Positions 18,520-26,770 of a stretch of 64,000 nucleotides of DNA are shown here, one piece after another. The notes beneath the pieces were generated by a model. The model was not told the origin of the DNA. It worked only from the letters and a program-made list of their open reading frames with translations, and made no database searches. Within the stretch, counting starts at the first letter, position 1; the number at the start of each line of letters is the position of its first letter. This DNA is from Candidatus Dormiibacterota bacterium (GTDB lineage Bacteria > Chloroflexota > Dormibacteria > Aeolococcales > Aeolococcaceae), in contig JAFARE010000030.1 in assembly GCA_019245575.1 (NCBI GenBank), positions 1 to 64,000 on the forward strand, read 5' to 3'. The position numbers were made by a program, and so were the translations under genes.

Positions 18520-20409
18520 CTACAGGCTGACGGCGTCGATCGTTGCGGAGCAGAGCGCTGACGAGTTGTGCGAGGTGACGCCGATGCCGCCGAGCAGCGC
18601 ACCGCTCAGATTGGACAGCGTCTGCGCAGAGTGCGGAATCGCCGTCCATGTTGAGCCGTCACTCGACGTGAATGCGGTGAAGGACGTTCCCGTGCGCGTC
18701 ACACGCAGGTATATGGGGGTCGTGGCGGCGACATGAAACGCGTTCGTGCCGGCGCCGGTGGCGCTGCGATACTGCACATCCACCCCGTTGCCGGGCGTGA
18801 TGAAGACGGCGTAGTAGGCAGATGTGGACCCGGCTGTCGCGCGGAGCATGACGCCCGCCTTCGCCCAGGGGCTCGATGCGGATTCACTCGTCACCTGGGC
18901 CGTGACGCTGCCGTCGCCCGTGAACGACTGCCAGATGAAGCGGAAGTGGTCCGCCGTCGACTGGATGTCGCTGCCGCCGGCCTGGATGCTCCAGGTACCG
19001 CCGCTGAGCGTCTGGTTCCCCGCGGGTGTGGGCGAACCGATGTCGGCGCAGCTCCAGGGGCTGGGGCAGCCCGGCGGGGGTGGCGGTGGAGGCGGCGGCG
19101 GCGGCGGTGAGCCCCCACCCGGCTGCGATCCGCTCAAGGTGACGCTGTCGGCCGTGACCGTGCTCAGCGCTGACGTGTTGTGCGACGTGACGGCCACGCC
19201 CGCCAGTGGGGCGGATCCCATGGTCAGCGTCCGGCTCGACCCCGCCACGGCGCTCCAGGTGGTCCCGTCGGTGGACGTGTACGCCGTGAATATGCTGCCC
19301 GACACGCCGACACCGACGTATGCAGGCGCCGCGCCGGAGTACGTGGTCGCGCTGGCGCCGGCCCCACCCTGCGTGGCCCGGTACTGCACCGTGATCCCAT
19401 GGCCTGGGGTCACCAGCAGCTGGTAGTCCGGTGAACCGGGATCCGTGCTGGCGCGCAGCATCACACCGGCCTTGGCCCACGGGCTGGAGTTGGTCTGCGA
19501 TGCGACGTGAGCGGTGATGCTGCCGCTGCCACTGAGCGCTTGCCACACGTAGCGAAACTGGTCGCTGCCACCCCAGATGTCGCCACCGCCGGCCTGGATG
19601 GTCCATGTGCTGCCGCTCACGCTCACGCTCCCGGGCGGGCTGGGATTGCCGATCTCCGCGCAGCTCCAACCGGTGGGACAGTCGTCCGCCGAGTACAGCG
19701 AGAAATCAGTGATCGCGTCACTGCCGGTGCCGTTGTTCTGGCTCGCGCAGTCGAACCCGTATCCGCTCGGAGTGCTGGCGGCAAAGCTGTCCGTGTAGTC
19801 GATCACCTGCGTCCCGTTGACGAAGACGCGGTATCGCGGCGACGTGTCGACAACGACGAACTGGAAGGTCGATCCGCTGTTCAGCCCGGGCACGGACACC
19901 AGCGGGCCTTCGTTGTTGTAGTTGGGATCACGCAGCGTGATCTGATTGGCGCCGAAGTCGATGTGCAGATGGCGATGGTTGCCGCCGATTCCCTCGAAAT
20001 ACAGGCTGGCCACGTAGCCGCCACTCACGCTCGAGAGACTGACGCTGTACTGCGCCCAGATTTCGGCCGGCTCCGCGACCGTCCAGTTCTTCGCCGACGC
20101 GATGAGCTTGGAGCCGGCGCTGCCGACGTCGCAGAGCAGGGACGGCCCTGATCCCTGCGTCAGCGAGGCGGAGCTGCCCACCTGCGTCTGCGTGAAGGTG
20201 GTGGGGTCGAAGTTCGTCGCATACAGCATTCGTCCACGCACTGGGGTCGTCGCGGGAGAGGCTGCCGGCGCGGCATGAAAGGCGAGTGAGCTCTCAGCAT
20301 GCGTCGTCGATACGCCGAGCAGGCCGCCCGCAGCCGCCGTCATCGCCGCGGCGAGCCGCAACGACGCGCGCAGGCGCAGACGATTCGTCGATCGTTGTCG
20401 TGCGGCCAC
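18520..20409 (-). CDS. Large secreted protein with tandem concanavalin-like (DUF1349-type) modules
   Basis: A predicted exported protein of about 629 residues. GTG 20409 is preceded by GGAGAGGG; an alternative ATG is at 20448. A twin-basic leader and hydrophobic segment ending near THA form the signal peptide. Then come an N-terminal lectin-like beta-sandwich (~60-240), a ~185-residue module (~243-428), a linker with twelve consecutive prolines (~434-446), and a second copy of the module (~447-629). Both modules share W(T/S)IQAGG, SSPWAKAGVMLRA, TPGxG(I/V)xVQYR, DG(T/S)TW and VTSHN(T/S)SAL, phrases of DUF1349/sialidase-like beta-sandwiches that often bind carbohydrate. No catalytic residues are recognisable. 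It probably acts at the cell surface or on polysaccharide. Confidence 0.85.
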   Translation of the reverse strand: MAARQRSTNRLRLRASLRLAAAMTAAAGGLLGVSTTHAESSLAFHAAPAASPATTPVRGRMLYATNFDPTTFTQTQVGSSASLTQGSGPSLLCDVGSAGSKLIASAKNWTVAEPAEIWAQYSVSLSSVSGGYVASLYFEGIGGNHRHLHIDFGANQITLRDPNYNNEGPLVSVPGLNSGSTFQFVVVDTSPRYRVFVNGTQVIDYTDSFAASTPSGYGFDCASQNNGTGSDAITDFSLYSADDCPTGWSCAEIGNPSPPGSVSVSGSTWTIQAGGGDIWGGSDQFRYVWQALSGSGSITAHVASQTNSSPWAKAGVMLRASTDPGSPDYQLLVTPGHGITVQYRATQGGAGASATTYSGAAPAYVGVGVSGSIFTAYTSTDGTTWSAVAGSSRTLTMGSAPLAGVAVTSHNTSALSTVTADSVTLSGSQPGGGSPPPPPPPPPPPPGCPSPWSCADIGSPTPAGNQTLSGGTWSIQAGGSDIQSTADHFRFIWQSFTGDGSVTAQVTSESASSPWAKAGVMLRATAGSTSAYYAVFITPGNGVDVQYRSATGAGTNAFHVAATTPIYLRVTRTGTSFTAFTSSDGSTWTAIPHSAQTLSNLSGALLGGIGVTSHNSSALCSATIDAVSL

Positions 20410-20467
20410 AACCCTCTCCAAATGCCCCAACTGCCTGCCGCGCAGCATGGTAGCGCCTGAAACGCAG

Positions 20468-20500
20468 CGTCCCCTGATGCAAATTCACCAGGGACCCGGC
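20468..20500 (-). terminator. Possible terminator downstream of the acyl-CoA dehydrogenase gene
   Basis: Read on the minus strand, GTCCCTG and CAGGGGAC form a seven-pair stem with a one-base bulge and an 11-base loop, followed by GCTGCGTTTC with only a weak T-run. It lies in the 113-base gap between the dehydrogenase stop and the next gene start. Evidence is thin. Confidence 0.3.
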
Positions 20501-20522
20501 GGTCGTCGCTCCTTGCTGGGAG

Positions 20523-21665
20523 CTAAAGCCCCAGCGCCGTCTTGGCGATGATCTCCTTCATCACCTCATCGGTGCCTGCGCCGATGCGGATCAATCGCGA
20601 ATCCCGGAAGTACCGCGATATGCCCGTCTCCGCCATGTATCCCATGCCGCCGTACAGCTGCAGGCAGGTGTCGGCCACCAGCGACGTGACGCGTCCCACC
20701 ACGAGCTTCGTCATCGAGATCTCCGCCACCGGATACTCCTGACGGTTCCACTTCTCCGCCACCGAGTACACGAAATTCTTCGCCACGGTGATCTCGGTGT
20801 AGAGGTCCGCCAGCTTGTGCCGGTTCACCTGAAACTTCCCGATGGGCCGTCCGAACGCCTCACGCTCCTTGCACCACTTCAACGTCTCTTCAAACGCGAC
20901 TTCCGCTCCGGCGATGGATCCCGCAGCGCCGATCAGCCGCTCACCCTGCAGCTCCCACATCAGGTTGTAGAAGCCCTGGCCGATCTCTCCGAGCACTGCG
21001 TCGTCGCCAACCTCGACGTTGTTGAACGACAGCTCCGCCGTGTCGCTGGAGTACATGCCCAGCTTCTTCAGCTTGCGGGACACCTCGAAGCCGGGGAGGT
21101 TCTTGTCCACCAGGAACAGCGTGATGCCATGCGCGCCGTCCTCCGGCTTGCCGGTGCGGCAGACGAGGAGGATGAAGTCGCAGCGCACGCCGTTGGTGAT
21201 GTAGAGCTTGCTGCCGTTGATGCGCCAGTGGCCGTCGACCCGCTCCGCGCGTGTGCGGATGTTCGCCACGTCGCTGCCCGCGTCGGGCTCCGTGATCCCC
21301 AGCGATGCGATCTTCTCGCCCTTGATGGCGGGGACGAGGTACTTCTGCTTCTGCTCCTCGGTGCCGAACTTCAAGATTGGCGGTGTCGCCATCTCGGACT
21401 GCACGCTGATCGCCATGCCGACTCCGCCGGAGCCGCAGCGCGCCATCTCCTCCGCCAGCACCAGCGCGCTGAAGTAGTCGCCGCCCTGGCCGCCGTACTT
21501 CTCCGGGTAGCGCAGCCCCAGGAGGCCGAGCTCGCCCATGCGCCGGAAGACCGAATCGGGGAACCACTCGGCCGCCTCCCACTCCTCGGCGTGGGGCCGC
21601 AGCTCCTTGGCCACGAAGTCGCGGATGGTCTCGCGGAGCGCGTCGTGTTCGGCTGTGAAGGGCAT
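20523..21665 (-). CDS. Acyl-CoA dehydrogenase
   Basis: A FAD-dependent acyl-CoA dehydrogenase of 380 residues, full length for the family, which oxidises acyl-CoA to 2-enoyl-CoA and passes electrons to electron-transfer flavoprotein. FAD/substrate signatures are LGITEPDAGSDVANIRT and FGRPIGKFQVNRHKLAD. The short/medium-chain base position (Y-E-G-T) is replaced by GAGT near the C-terminus. A glutamate at residue 242 in LQGERLIGAAG instead matches the base used by isovaleryl-CoA and long-chain dehydrogenases. The substrate is thus probably branched or long chain. No ETF or thiolase genes are adjacent. Confidence 0.93.
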   Translation of the reverse strand: MPFTAEHDALRETIRDFVAKELRPHAEEWEAAEWFPDSVFRRMGELGLLGLRYPEKYGGQGGDYFSALVLAEEMARCGSGGVGMAISVQSEMATPPILKFGTEEQKQKYLVPAIKGEKIASLGITEPDAGSDVANIRTRAERVDGHWRINGSKLYITNGVRCDFILLVCRTGKPEDGAHGITLFLVDKNLPGFEVSRKLKKLGMYSSDTAELSFNNVEVGDDAVLGEIGQGFYNLMWELQGERLIGAAGSIAGAEVAFEETLKWCKEREAFGRPIGKFQVNRHKLADLYTEITVAKNFVYSVAEKWNRQEYPVAEISMTKLVVGRVTSLVADTCLQLYGGMGYMAETGISRYFRDSRLIRIGAGTDEVMKEIIAKTALGL

Positions 21666-21742
21666 GCGACCAAACCTCAGTCGTTGACGGAGGTGTCAAT
21701 TCTGCCATTGCCCCTCTGGCGCGCTCCTACGATGTGGTCCCC

Positions 21743-22447
21743 ATGCCACGAGGACGGCGCAGCCTGACCGCTGCCGCAGCCGCGCTGGCCGTCCTCGTCA
21801 CGGCCTGCGGCGGCTCATCGCCTCCACCCGCCAGCAGCCTCACGCCAACCCCGGCCCCCACGCCGTCGCCGACGCCAGGACCGGACTCGGAAATGCTGGC
21901 CGTCCTGGGCACCGGCGTCGGCACGTTCGACCTGGTGGCGATCCCGGTGGTGATCCTGCGCAACCAGGCGGCGCGCCACGGCGCGGCCGCCGTGATCGTC
22001 CACTTCGCGACCAGCCGCGACGGCACACCCCTCGGCTCGGTCGACTCCGCGCCGGTCAACCTGGCCCCGGGCGAGACCCTTGCGGTCACGGCCGACTGCA
22101 CGGACGCGTGCCTGAACCCGACCGACGTCAGCCCCACGCCGGCTGTGGGTTCCTGGGTCACGACCCCTGGCCCGTCGCTCACCGGGGGCGCCGGGAGCTA
22201 CTCGTGCCCGGGATGCGGGGGCGGACACGCCCACGGCGACGTCTCGGGCACCCTCTCCACCGGGCAGCTTGGCGCCGGCACTCCGGTGGTTGTCTTCGCC
22301 GACTGCAAGGCTGGCGACGGCCGCATCGTCGGTGGCGGCTCCCGCCAGCTGCCCTGGCCCGGTGGCCCGTCCAGCTCCGTCGACGTGGCGGTGCTCGTGA
22401 ACGAGCCTCCCGCCGCCTGCGAGCTCAGCGCGTCCACCGGCTGGTGA
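21743..22447 (+). CDS. Predicted lipoprotein of unknown function
   Basis: A 234-residue exported protein. Its leader MPRGRRSLTAAAAALAVLVTAC ends in a lipobox with Cys22, followed by a Pro/Thr-rich linker and a beta-rich domain. The domain holds paired cysteines (TADCTDAC, YSCPGCGGGHAHG) that could form disulfides or bind metal through the adjacent histidines. No known domain is recognised. TACGAT ends ten bases before the ATG and there is no ribosome binding site, so the transcript may be almost leaderless. Confidence 0.75.
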   Translation: MPRGRRSLTAAAAALAVLVTACGGSSPPPASSLTPTPAPTPSPTPGPDSEMLAVLGTGVGTFDLVAIPVVILRNQAARHGAAAVIVHFATSRDGTPLGSVDSAPVNLAPGETLAVTADCTDACLNPTDVSPTPAVGSWVTTPGPSLTGGAGSYSCPGCGGGHAHGDVSGTLSTGQLGAGTPVVVFADCKAGDGRIVGGGSRQLPWPGGPSSSVDVAVLVNEPPAACELSASTGW

Positions 22448-22469
22448 GCCTCGCGCTGTTGCAGAAGAG

Positions 22470-22645
22470 GGGTGGCGCTGTGGTAGGGTGCCCCGGTCGC
22501 GGCGGCGAAATGACGTCGACCGGCGGGGAACGGATGAGGAAGGGCTCTTCGCCGTGACCCATCGCGTGCAGGCGGTGGATCTCGGACTTCTCCCCTCGGG
22601 GACCGCGCTGGATACGGCCACCGGAACAGAAGGAAAGGAGTTTGG
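22470..22645 (+). promoter_or_regulatory. Long structured leader of the Rpf-like gene; possible riboswitch
   Basis: About 200 bases separate the upstream stop from the TTG start. The stretch is full of potential stems and contains GGCGGGGAACGG, CTCTTCGCCGTGACCC and GCAGGCGG segments. These recall parts of the ydaO-yuaA (cyclic-di-AMP) riboswitch, which is known to precede resuscitation-promoting-factor and cell-wall hydrolase genes in Actinomycetota. Several consensus blocks (GGGGUGAAU, the CCGAACCCG run) are not clearly present, so assignment is tentative. Confidence 0.3.
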
Positions 22646-22647
22646 TT

Positions 22648-23196
22648 TTGCGATTTCCCAAGCGAACGCGCGGCCTGGCGCTGGGCGCGGTCACGCTGGT
22701 GGCCGGCCCGGTGATCGCCGCTTCGCTGACGAGCGCCCAGCCGGCCGTGACCACGGTCGCGCGGTCTAACTCGGTGACCGGCGCGGCGGTGCCGGCGGTG
22801 CGAGTCATCCCGCTCCCACACATGCTCAGGGCACGGGGCCCGATCCCGCAGCCGACCCCCACCCCGGCGCCGGCGCCGGCCCCGGTCAAGCCGCGGACGC
22901 ACTCCGTCGCCGCGCCCGGCGGGATTGTCGACAAGAACGGCGTGGTCGGCATCATCCTGGCCGCGGCCGCCCGCTGGGGCGTCTCCGGCACCTGGATGGT
23001 CAGCATCGCGCGCTGCGAGTCCGGTCTCAACCCGCACGCGGTGAACCCTCGCGGGCCATACCTCGGGCTGTTCCAGTTCCTCATGTCGACGTTCACGCAC
23101 AACGGCGGCACGAACATCTGGGACCCGGCCGACCAGGCGAACATCACCGCCAAGATGCTCGCCCACGGCCAGGCGTACCAGTGGTCCTGCGCCTGA
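22648..23196 (+). CDS. Secreted Rpf-like / lysozyme-fold peptidoglycan hydrolase
   Basis: A 182-residue exported protein that probably cleaves peptidoglycan glycan strands. Leader MRFPKRTRGLALGAVTLVAGPVIAAS is followed by a Pro/Ala-rich linker. A C-terminal transglycosylase-like domain contains SIARCESGLNPHAVNPRGPYLGLFQFLMSTF; the glutamate of CESG is the expected acid and the two cysteines may form a disulfide. The start is TTG: AAGGAG at 22635-22640 is 7 bases before TTG 22648 and 1 base before TTG 22642, so 22648 is preferred. The long leader suggests post-transcriptional control. Confidence 0.82.
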   Translation: MRFPKRTRGLALGAVTLVAGPVIAASLTSAQPAVTTVARSNSVTGAAVPAVRVIPLPHMLRARGPIPQPTPTPAPAPAPVKPRTHSVAAPGGIVDKNGVVGIILAAAARWGVSGTWMVSIARCESGLNPHAVNPRGPYLGLFQFLMSTFTHNGGTNIWDPADQANITAKMLAHGQAYQWSCA

Positions 23197-23247
23197 TCGC
23201 GGGCTGAGCTTCCGCCGCCTTCGCACGCGCTGGCGCAGACTCGCGGC

Positions 23248-23808
23248 GTGAGCCAGGACCCGGATGGCGCCCTCCGCGAGACGCCGGTGCAGCGACAGCC
23301 CATCTACACCGGGCGCCTCATCGAGGTCTTCGACGACACCGTGCGCCTGCCCGACGGGCGGTCGACCCACCGCGAGGTCGTCCAGCACCCGGGCGCCGTT
23401 GCGGTGGTGGCCATCGACGACCAGGACCGCGTCGTCCTCGTCCGCCAGTGGCGGCACCCGGCAGGCCGGGCGCTCTGGGAGATCCCAGCGGGGACGCGCG
23501 ACCAGGACGGTGAGGCCGTCGAGGCCACGGCGCGGCGCGAGCTGGCCGAGGAGGCGGGCGTGACCGCAGGCCGCTGGCGCTCCCTGGGCCACGCGCCGAT
23601 GGCACCCGGCTACTCCACCGAGGAGATGCACTTCTTCGCCGCCTTCGACCTGACCAAGGGCGAGCCGGCGGCGGCGGCCGACGAGCTGCTCGAGGTGCGC
23701 TGGTTCGACCGGGCCGGTGTCGCCCGGTTGGTGCGGACGGGCGAGGTGGACGTCAAGACGATGAGCGGCCTGGCGCTCGCCGGGTGGACACTGGAGCTCG
23801 ATGGCTGA
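23248..23808 (+). CDS. NUDIX hydrolase, ADP-ribose pyrophosphatase-like
   Basis: A 186-residue NUDIX enzyme of the ADP-ribose/nucleoside-diphosphate-sugar pyrophosphatase type: VVLVRQWRHPAGRALWEIPAGT precedes the Nudix box, and APGYSTEEMHFF follows. The box core EAVEATARRELAEEAGV is intact, but the leading glycine is six rather than five residues before the first glutamate (GTRDQDGE), a one-residue insertion. The start is GTG 23248. The stop overlaps the next gene by 8 bases. Confidence 0.9.
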   Translation: MSQDPDGALRETPVQRQPIYTGRLIEVFDDTVRLPDGRSTHREVVQHPGAVAVVAIDDQDRVVLVRQWRHPAGRALWEIPAGTRDQDGEAVEATARRELAEEAGVTAGRWRSLGHAPMAPGYSTEEMHFFAAFDLTKGEPAAAADELLEVRWFDRAGVARLVRTGEVDVKTMSGLALAGWTLELDG

Positions 23809-24217
23809 GCAGCCCCCCGACGCCGGCCGCATCGACGCCGACGCCGAGCGCCTCATCGCGCGCGCCCTCGAGAGCGTGCTGCAGACGGTTCCGGAGGTGC
23901 CCGGCGGCGACGTCACCGCTCCGGAGCAGAGCCCGACCGCTCAGCCCTGGGCGGAGACGGCGGCGCCGCCGGGGCGGGACAAGCGTCCCCTCGAGGACCT
24001 GGTCGCCGAGTTCGCCGGCAGGGTGGCCGCCGCTCCCGGGGCGCGTGCCGGGCGGCCTGCCGAGCAGCATCCGGCCGAGGCGTATCTGGAGAGCCTGAGC
24101 GCCGCGCCGAGCAGCCAGGGCAAGCGCGGCAACCGGCGCCGCTGGCGAGGCGGCAGGCGCCGGGGCGGCTCCCGCCGCCGCGGCCGGGGCGGAGGCGGCG
24201 GCACCGGCTCGCAGTGA
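23801..24217 (+). CDS. Hypothetical protein with Arg/Gly-rich C-terminus
   Basis: A 138-residue protein in the NUDIX-HAD operon, overlapping both neighbours. The N-terminal 100 residues are acidic, alanine-rich and probably helical (ERLIARALESVLQTVP; DLVAEFAGRVAAA). The last ~30 residues are a run of Arg and Gly (GKRGNRRRWRGGRRRGG...), typical of unstructured nucleic-acid-binding tails. I recognise no family. RNA binding is an inference from the tail only. Confidence 0.65.
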   Translation: MAEQPPDAGRIDADAERLIARALESVLQTVPEVPGGDVTAPEQSPTAQPWAETAAPPGRDKRPLEDLVAEFAGRVAAAPGARAGRPAEQHPAEAYLESLSAAPSSQGKRGNRRRWRGGRRRGGSRRRGRGGGGGTGSQ

Positions 24218-25008
24218 CCTCTCGGTTGGCCGGCCAACCGGTGCGCGCCGTCCTGCTCGATTACGGCGGCACCCTGACCACGTTCCGCCGGCCCGACGGC
24301 TCGCTCCGCGAGGCCTACGCTGCGATCCACTCGCGGCTGATCGCAGCCGGGTTCCGGCCGCCACCCGCAGACGACCTCGTACGCGACGTCCACGACCGCG
24401 TGGAGGAGGAGTTCGCGCGCCATCTCGAGAGCGGCTCCCTCGAGGAGATGGATCTGGTGGCCGCGGCCCGCCGCGCCTACCGCGACCTCGGCCTGGCTGT
24501 CGCCCAGCAGACGCTGGACGAGTTTCTCCACCTGGAGCAGCTGGCGTGGTGGCAGGGGGTGAGCGTCGACCCCGATGCCGTGGCCACGCTCGCCGAGCTG
24601 CGCAGCGCCGGCCTGCGCCTGGGGCTCTGCTCGAACGCGCCGTACCGGGTCCGCTCGATGGCCGCGCAGGTCGAGCACTTCGGCCTCGCGCAGCACCTGG
24701 ACGCGATCACCTTCTCGGCCGCCGTGGGCTGGCGCAAGCCTGACGGCCGCATCTACGCCGCGGCGCTCGCGGCGATCGGCGCCGCCCCGTCTGAGACGGT
24801 GATGGTGGGAGACAGCGAGGAGCACGACATCGCCGGAGCGCATCGCGCCGGACTTCGCGCTGTGCTCTACCGGCGCGATGCGGGTGAAGCCGTCACCGAG
24901 GCGGACGCCGTGATCCGCCGCCTTGCGGAATTGCCGCTGCTGTTGGGTGTCGTACGCGGCGCCTATACTGGGGGAACAGGTTGGAGTTCAGCCGAATCAC
25001 GGACGTGA
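24214..25008 (+). CDS. HAD superfamily hydrolase
   Basis: A 264-residue HAD-like phosphatase. Motif I is LLDYGGTLT: the nucleophile aspartate is present, but the usual second aspartate (DxD) is glycine, as in some dehalogenase-like and other non-standard HADs. Motif II is GLCSNAP, motif III lysine is in GWRKPDGRIY, and motif IV is VMVGDSEEHDIAGAHRAG. The GTG start overlaps the previous stop (GTGA). Without the acid/base aspartate, ordinary phosphatase turnover may be reduced. Substrate unknown. Confidence 0.85.
   Translation: MTSRLAGQPVRAVLLDYGGTLTTFRRPDGSLREAYAAIHSRLIAAGFRPPPADDLVRDVHDRVEEEFARHLESGSLEEMDLVAAARRAYRDLGLAVAQQTLDEFLHLEQLAWWQGVSVDPDAVATLAELRSAGLRLGLCSNAPYRVRSMAAQVEHFGLAQHLDAITFSAAVGWRKPDGRIYAAALAAIGAAPSETVMVGDSEEHDIAGAHRAGLRAVLYRRDAGEAVTEADAVIRRLAELPLLLGVVRGAYTGGTGWSSAESRT
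24943..24969 (+). promoter_or_regulatory. Promoter for the small HTH gene
   Basis: TATACT at 24964-24969 is a strong -10 box; TTGGGT at 24943-24948 is a possible -35 with a 15-base spacer. It lies inside the 3' end of the HAD gene and about 46 bases before the HTH gene's ATG, which would let that gene be expressed apart from the upstream operon. Confidence 0.45.
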
Positions 25009-25015
25009 GATCGTC

Positions 25016-25294
25016 ATGAGTTTCAAGGACTATCTCAAGGAACGGTGCCGTGAGCGGGGGTTGTCGTTGCACCGGCTTGCATTGCTGTGCGACCTGAATC
25101 AGATCTACTTCTATCAGAGCATCAACAAGAACAAGGACAACCCGCCGCCCTGGGTGCTGCGCCGTGCCGCACCGCACCTGGGAACGACGTACGTCGACCT
25201 GCTGATCGTCGCCGGCTACCTCAAGCCCGACGAGATCGATGAGTGGCAGGACCGCGCCGACATCGCACCTGAGCGTCGCGAAGCGAGAGCCTGA
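25016..25294 (+). CDS. Small helix-turn-helix (XRE-like) DNA-binding protein
   Basis: A 92-residue protein, MSFKDYLKERCRERGLSLHRLALLCDLNQIYFYQSINKNKDNPPPWVLRRAAPHLG..., resembling a Cro/C1-type HTH in which GLSLHRLALLCDLNQIYFYQSI supplies the two key helices. It is expected to bind DNA. The start is ATG 25016, 7 bases after the HAD stop. It is followed 26 bases later by dinB, so it might regulate dinB or be cotranscribed with it. Confidence 0.7.
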   Translation: MSFKDYLKERCRERGLSLHRLALLCDLNQIYFYQSINKNKDNPPPWVLRRAAPHLGTTYVDLLIVAGYLKPDEIDEWQDRADIAPERREARA

Positions 25295-25320
25295 GCCCCG
25301 GCGCGTGCCACGATGCAGCG

Positions 25321-26550
25321 GTGAGCCGCCGCGGCATCATCCACATGGACCTCGATGCGTTCTACGCGTCGGTGGAGCAGCTGCGCCGCCCCGAGCTGCG
25401 CGGGCGCCCCGTCATCGTCGGCGGCGCTGACACCGGCGAACGCCGCACGCAGGTCCGCCGCGGCGTAGTGAGCGCCGCGTCTTACGAAGCCCGCGTGTTC
25501 GGCGTGCACTCCGCCATGCCGCTGGCCACCGCGCTGCGTTTGTGTCCCGAAGCGGTGCTCGTGCCGGTCGACTTCAGGGCGTATCGCGACGCGTCGTCGT
25601 CGGTGTTCGCAGTCGCGCGCGAGTACACGCCGCTCATCGAGCCGCTGTCGCTCGACGAAGCGTTTCTCGACGTCACCGCCTCGGAGCGCCGCTTCGGCGC
25701 ACCCGAGGTCATCGCCGCGACGATTCGCGACCGCGTGTTCACCGAGTGCCGCCTGCACGCCTCGTTCGGTGTGGCGACGGGCAAGACGGTGGCGAAGATC
25801 GCGTCCGACCTTCGCAAGCCGCGCGGGTTCGTGGTCGTGCCACCCGGCGGAGAGGCGGCATTCCTCGCACCGCTACCGCTGCGCGCGCTGCCCGGCCTCG
25901 GCCCCGCGACCGAGCGCGCACTCGGCGGACTCGGCGTGCGCACGCTGGGAGAGGTGGCCGCACTTCCGCTGGAGACGTTGCAGCTGCGCGTGGGCAGGTC
26001 GCACGGCCTCTCCATCTGGGAACGCGCTCGCGGTGTCGACGAGTCGGCTGTCACGGTGCCCGGCCGCCCGCGCAGCGTGTCCCGCGAGGAGACCTTCAGC
26101 GTCGACATCGCGGCGCGCGAGGTGCTCGCGACGCGCATCGCCGAGCTCGGCGCCGACGTCGCGGCGCGTCTGCGCGACGGTGGCTGGACGGCGCGCACCG
26201 TGACGCTGAAGCTCCGCTACACGGACTTCGAAACCATCTCCCGGCAGCACTCGCTGGCGTCACCGACGCAGAGCGACACGACGGTGCGCGACGCGGCGCA
26301 GGCGCTCTTCGACAATGCGTGGACGGGCGCGCCGGTGCGGCTGTTGGGTGTGGGCGTCAGCAGCCTAGACGAGTTCGCCCAGCTCGACATCTTCTCGCAG
26401 CCGAAGGACGGCACGCTGGACAGCGCCCTCGACAAGCTACGCGAGAGGTTCGGCAGGCGTGCGATCCGCCGCGGAGCGGGCGCAGGACTGCGCGACCTGG
26501 ATTGGCGCGGAGACGACCTGCGCTCGCTCAGCGCTGACGAGGACGACTGA
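25321..26550 (+). CDS. dinB: DNA polymerase IV (Y-family translesion polymerase)
   Basis: A 409-residue error-prone polymerase. Metal-binding motifs are HMDLDAFYASVE at the N-terminus and SLDEAFLDV around residue 115. YEARVFGVHSAMP, the helix-hairpin-helix thumb (LPGLGPATERALGGLGV) and the little-finger domain follow. GTG 25321 fits the family start. No beta-clamp QxxLxLF motif is obvious at the C-terminus, which ends in an acidic tail; the internal QLDIFSQ could serve instead. Confidence 0.95.
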   Translation: MSRRGIIHMDLDAFYASVEQLRRPELRGRPVIVGGADTGERRTQVRRGVVSAASYEARVFGVHSAMPLATALRLCPEAVLVPVDFRAYRDASSSVFAVAREYTPLIEPLSLDEAFLDVTASERRFGAPEVIAATIRDRVFTECRLHASFGVATGKTVAKIASDLRKPRGFVVVPPGGEAAFLAPLPLRALPGLGPATERALGGLGVRTLGEVAALPLETLQLRVGRSHGLSIWERARGVDESAVTVPGRPRSVSREETFSVDIAAREVLATRIAELGADVAARLRDGGWTARTVTLKLRYTDFETISRQHSLASPTQSDTTVRDAAQALFDNAWTGAPVRLLGVGVSSLDEFAQLDIFSQPKDGTLDSALDKLRERFGRRAIRRGAGAGLRDLDWRGDDLRSLSADEDD

Positions 26551-26570
26551 GTCGGACGACGCCGGTCGTC

Positions 26571-26699
26571 GGCGCAGGGCACATGCACTCAGCGGCGAGT
26601 TCCCGTAGCGGCAAGGCCGAGCGCGACACTTGCCGAAGGCAAGGCGCGAGGCCGAGCGCGGAGGGGTGTTTGAGCAAGCGAGTGCATGTGCCCTGCGCC
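26571..26699. repeat. Dispersed inverted-repeat element, copy 1
   Basis: A 129-base element between the convergent dinB and sigma-like genes. Arms at 26571-26590 and 26680-26699 are perfect 20-bp inverted repeats. Between them a core of about 86 bases (from GCGGCGAG to CAAGCGAG) matches copy 2 at 40113-40248 with four differences, all transitions. The core holds a direct repeat of GAGGCCGAGCGC (first unit GCAAGGCCGAGCGC in this copy). The arms of the two copies share no sequence, yet each pair is perfectly complementary. No credible protein is encoded. Function unknown: structured RNA, bidirectional terminator or a non-autonomous mobile element are options. Confidence 0.85.
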
Positions 26700-26770
26700 A
26701 CAGACCACGGTGACGGACACTCGTCGCCGCGGTTGCGTGGCGCAGCAGCGCAGGTCGTCTCCGCGTCGTA

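Noticed and set aside
19070..19125. G/C homopolymer-like run as a replication or recombination site
   Set aside because: It codes a stretch of twelve prolines linking two modules of the secreted protein on the minus strand.
20523..21665. Calling the acyl-CoA dehydrogenase inactive because the C-terminal catalytic glutamate is missing
   Set aside because: Glu242 is at the alternative base position used by isovaleryl- and long-chain acyl-CoA dehydrogenases.
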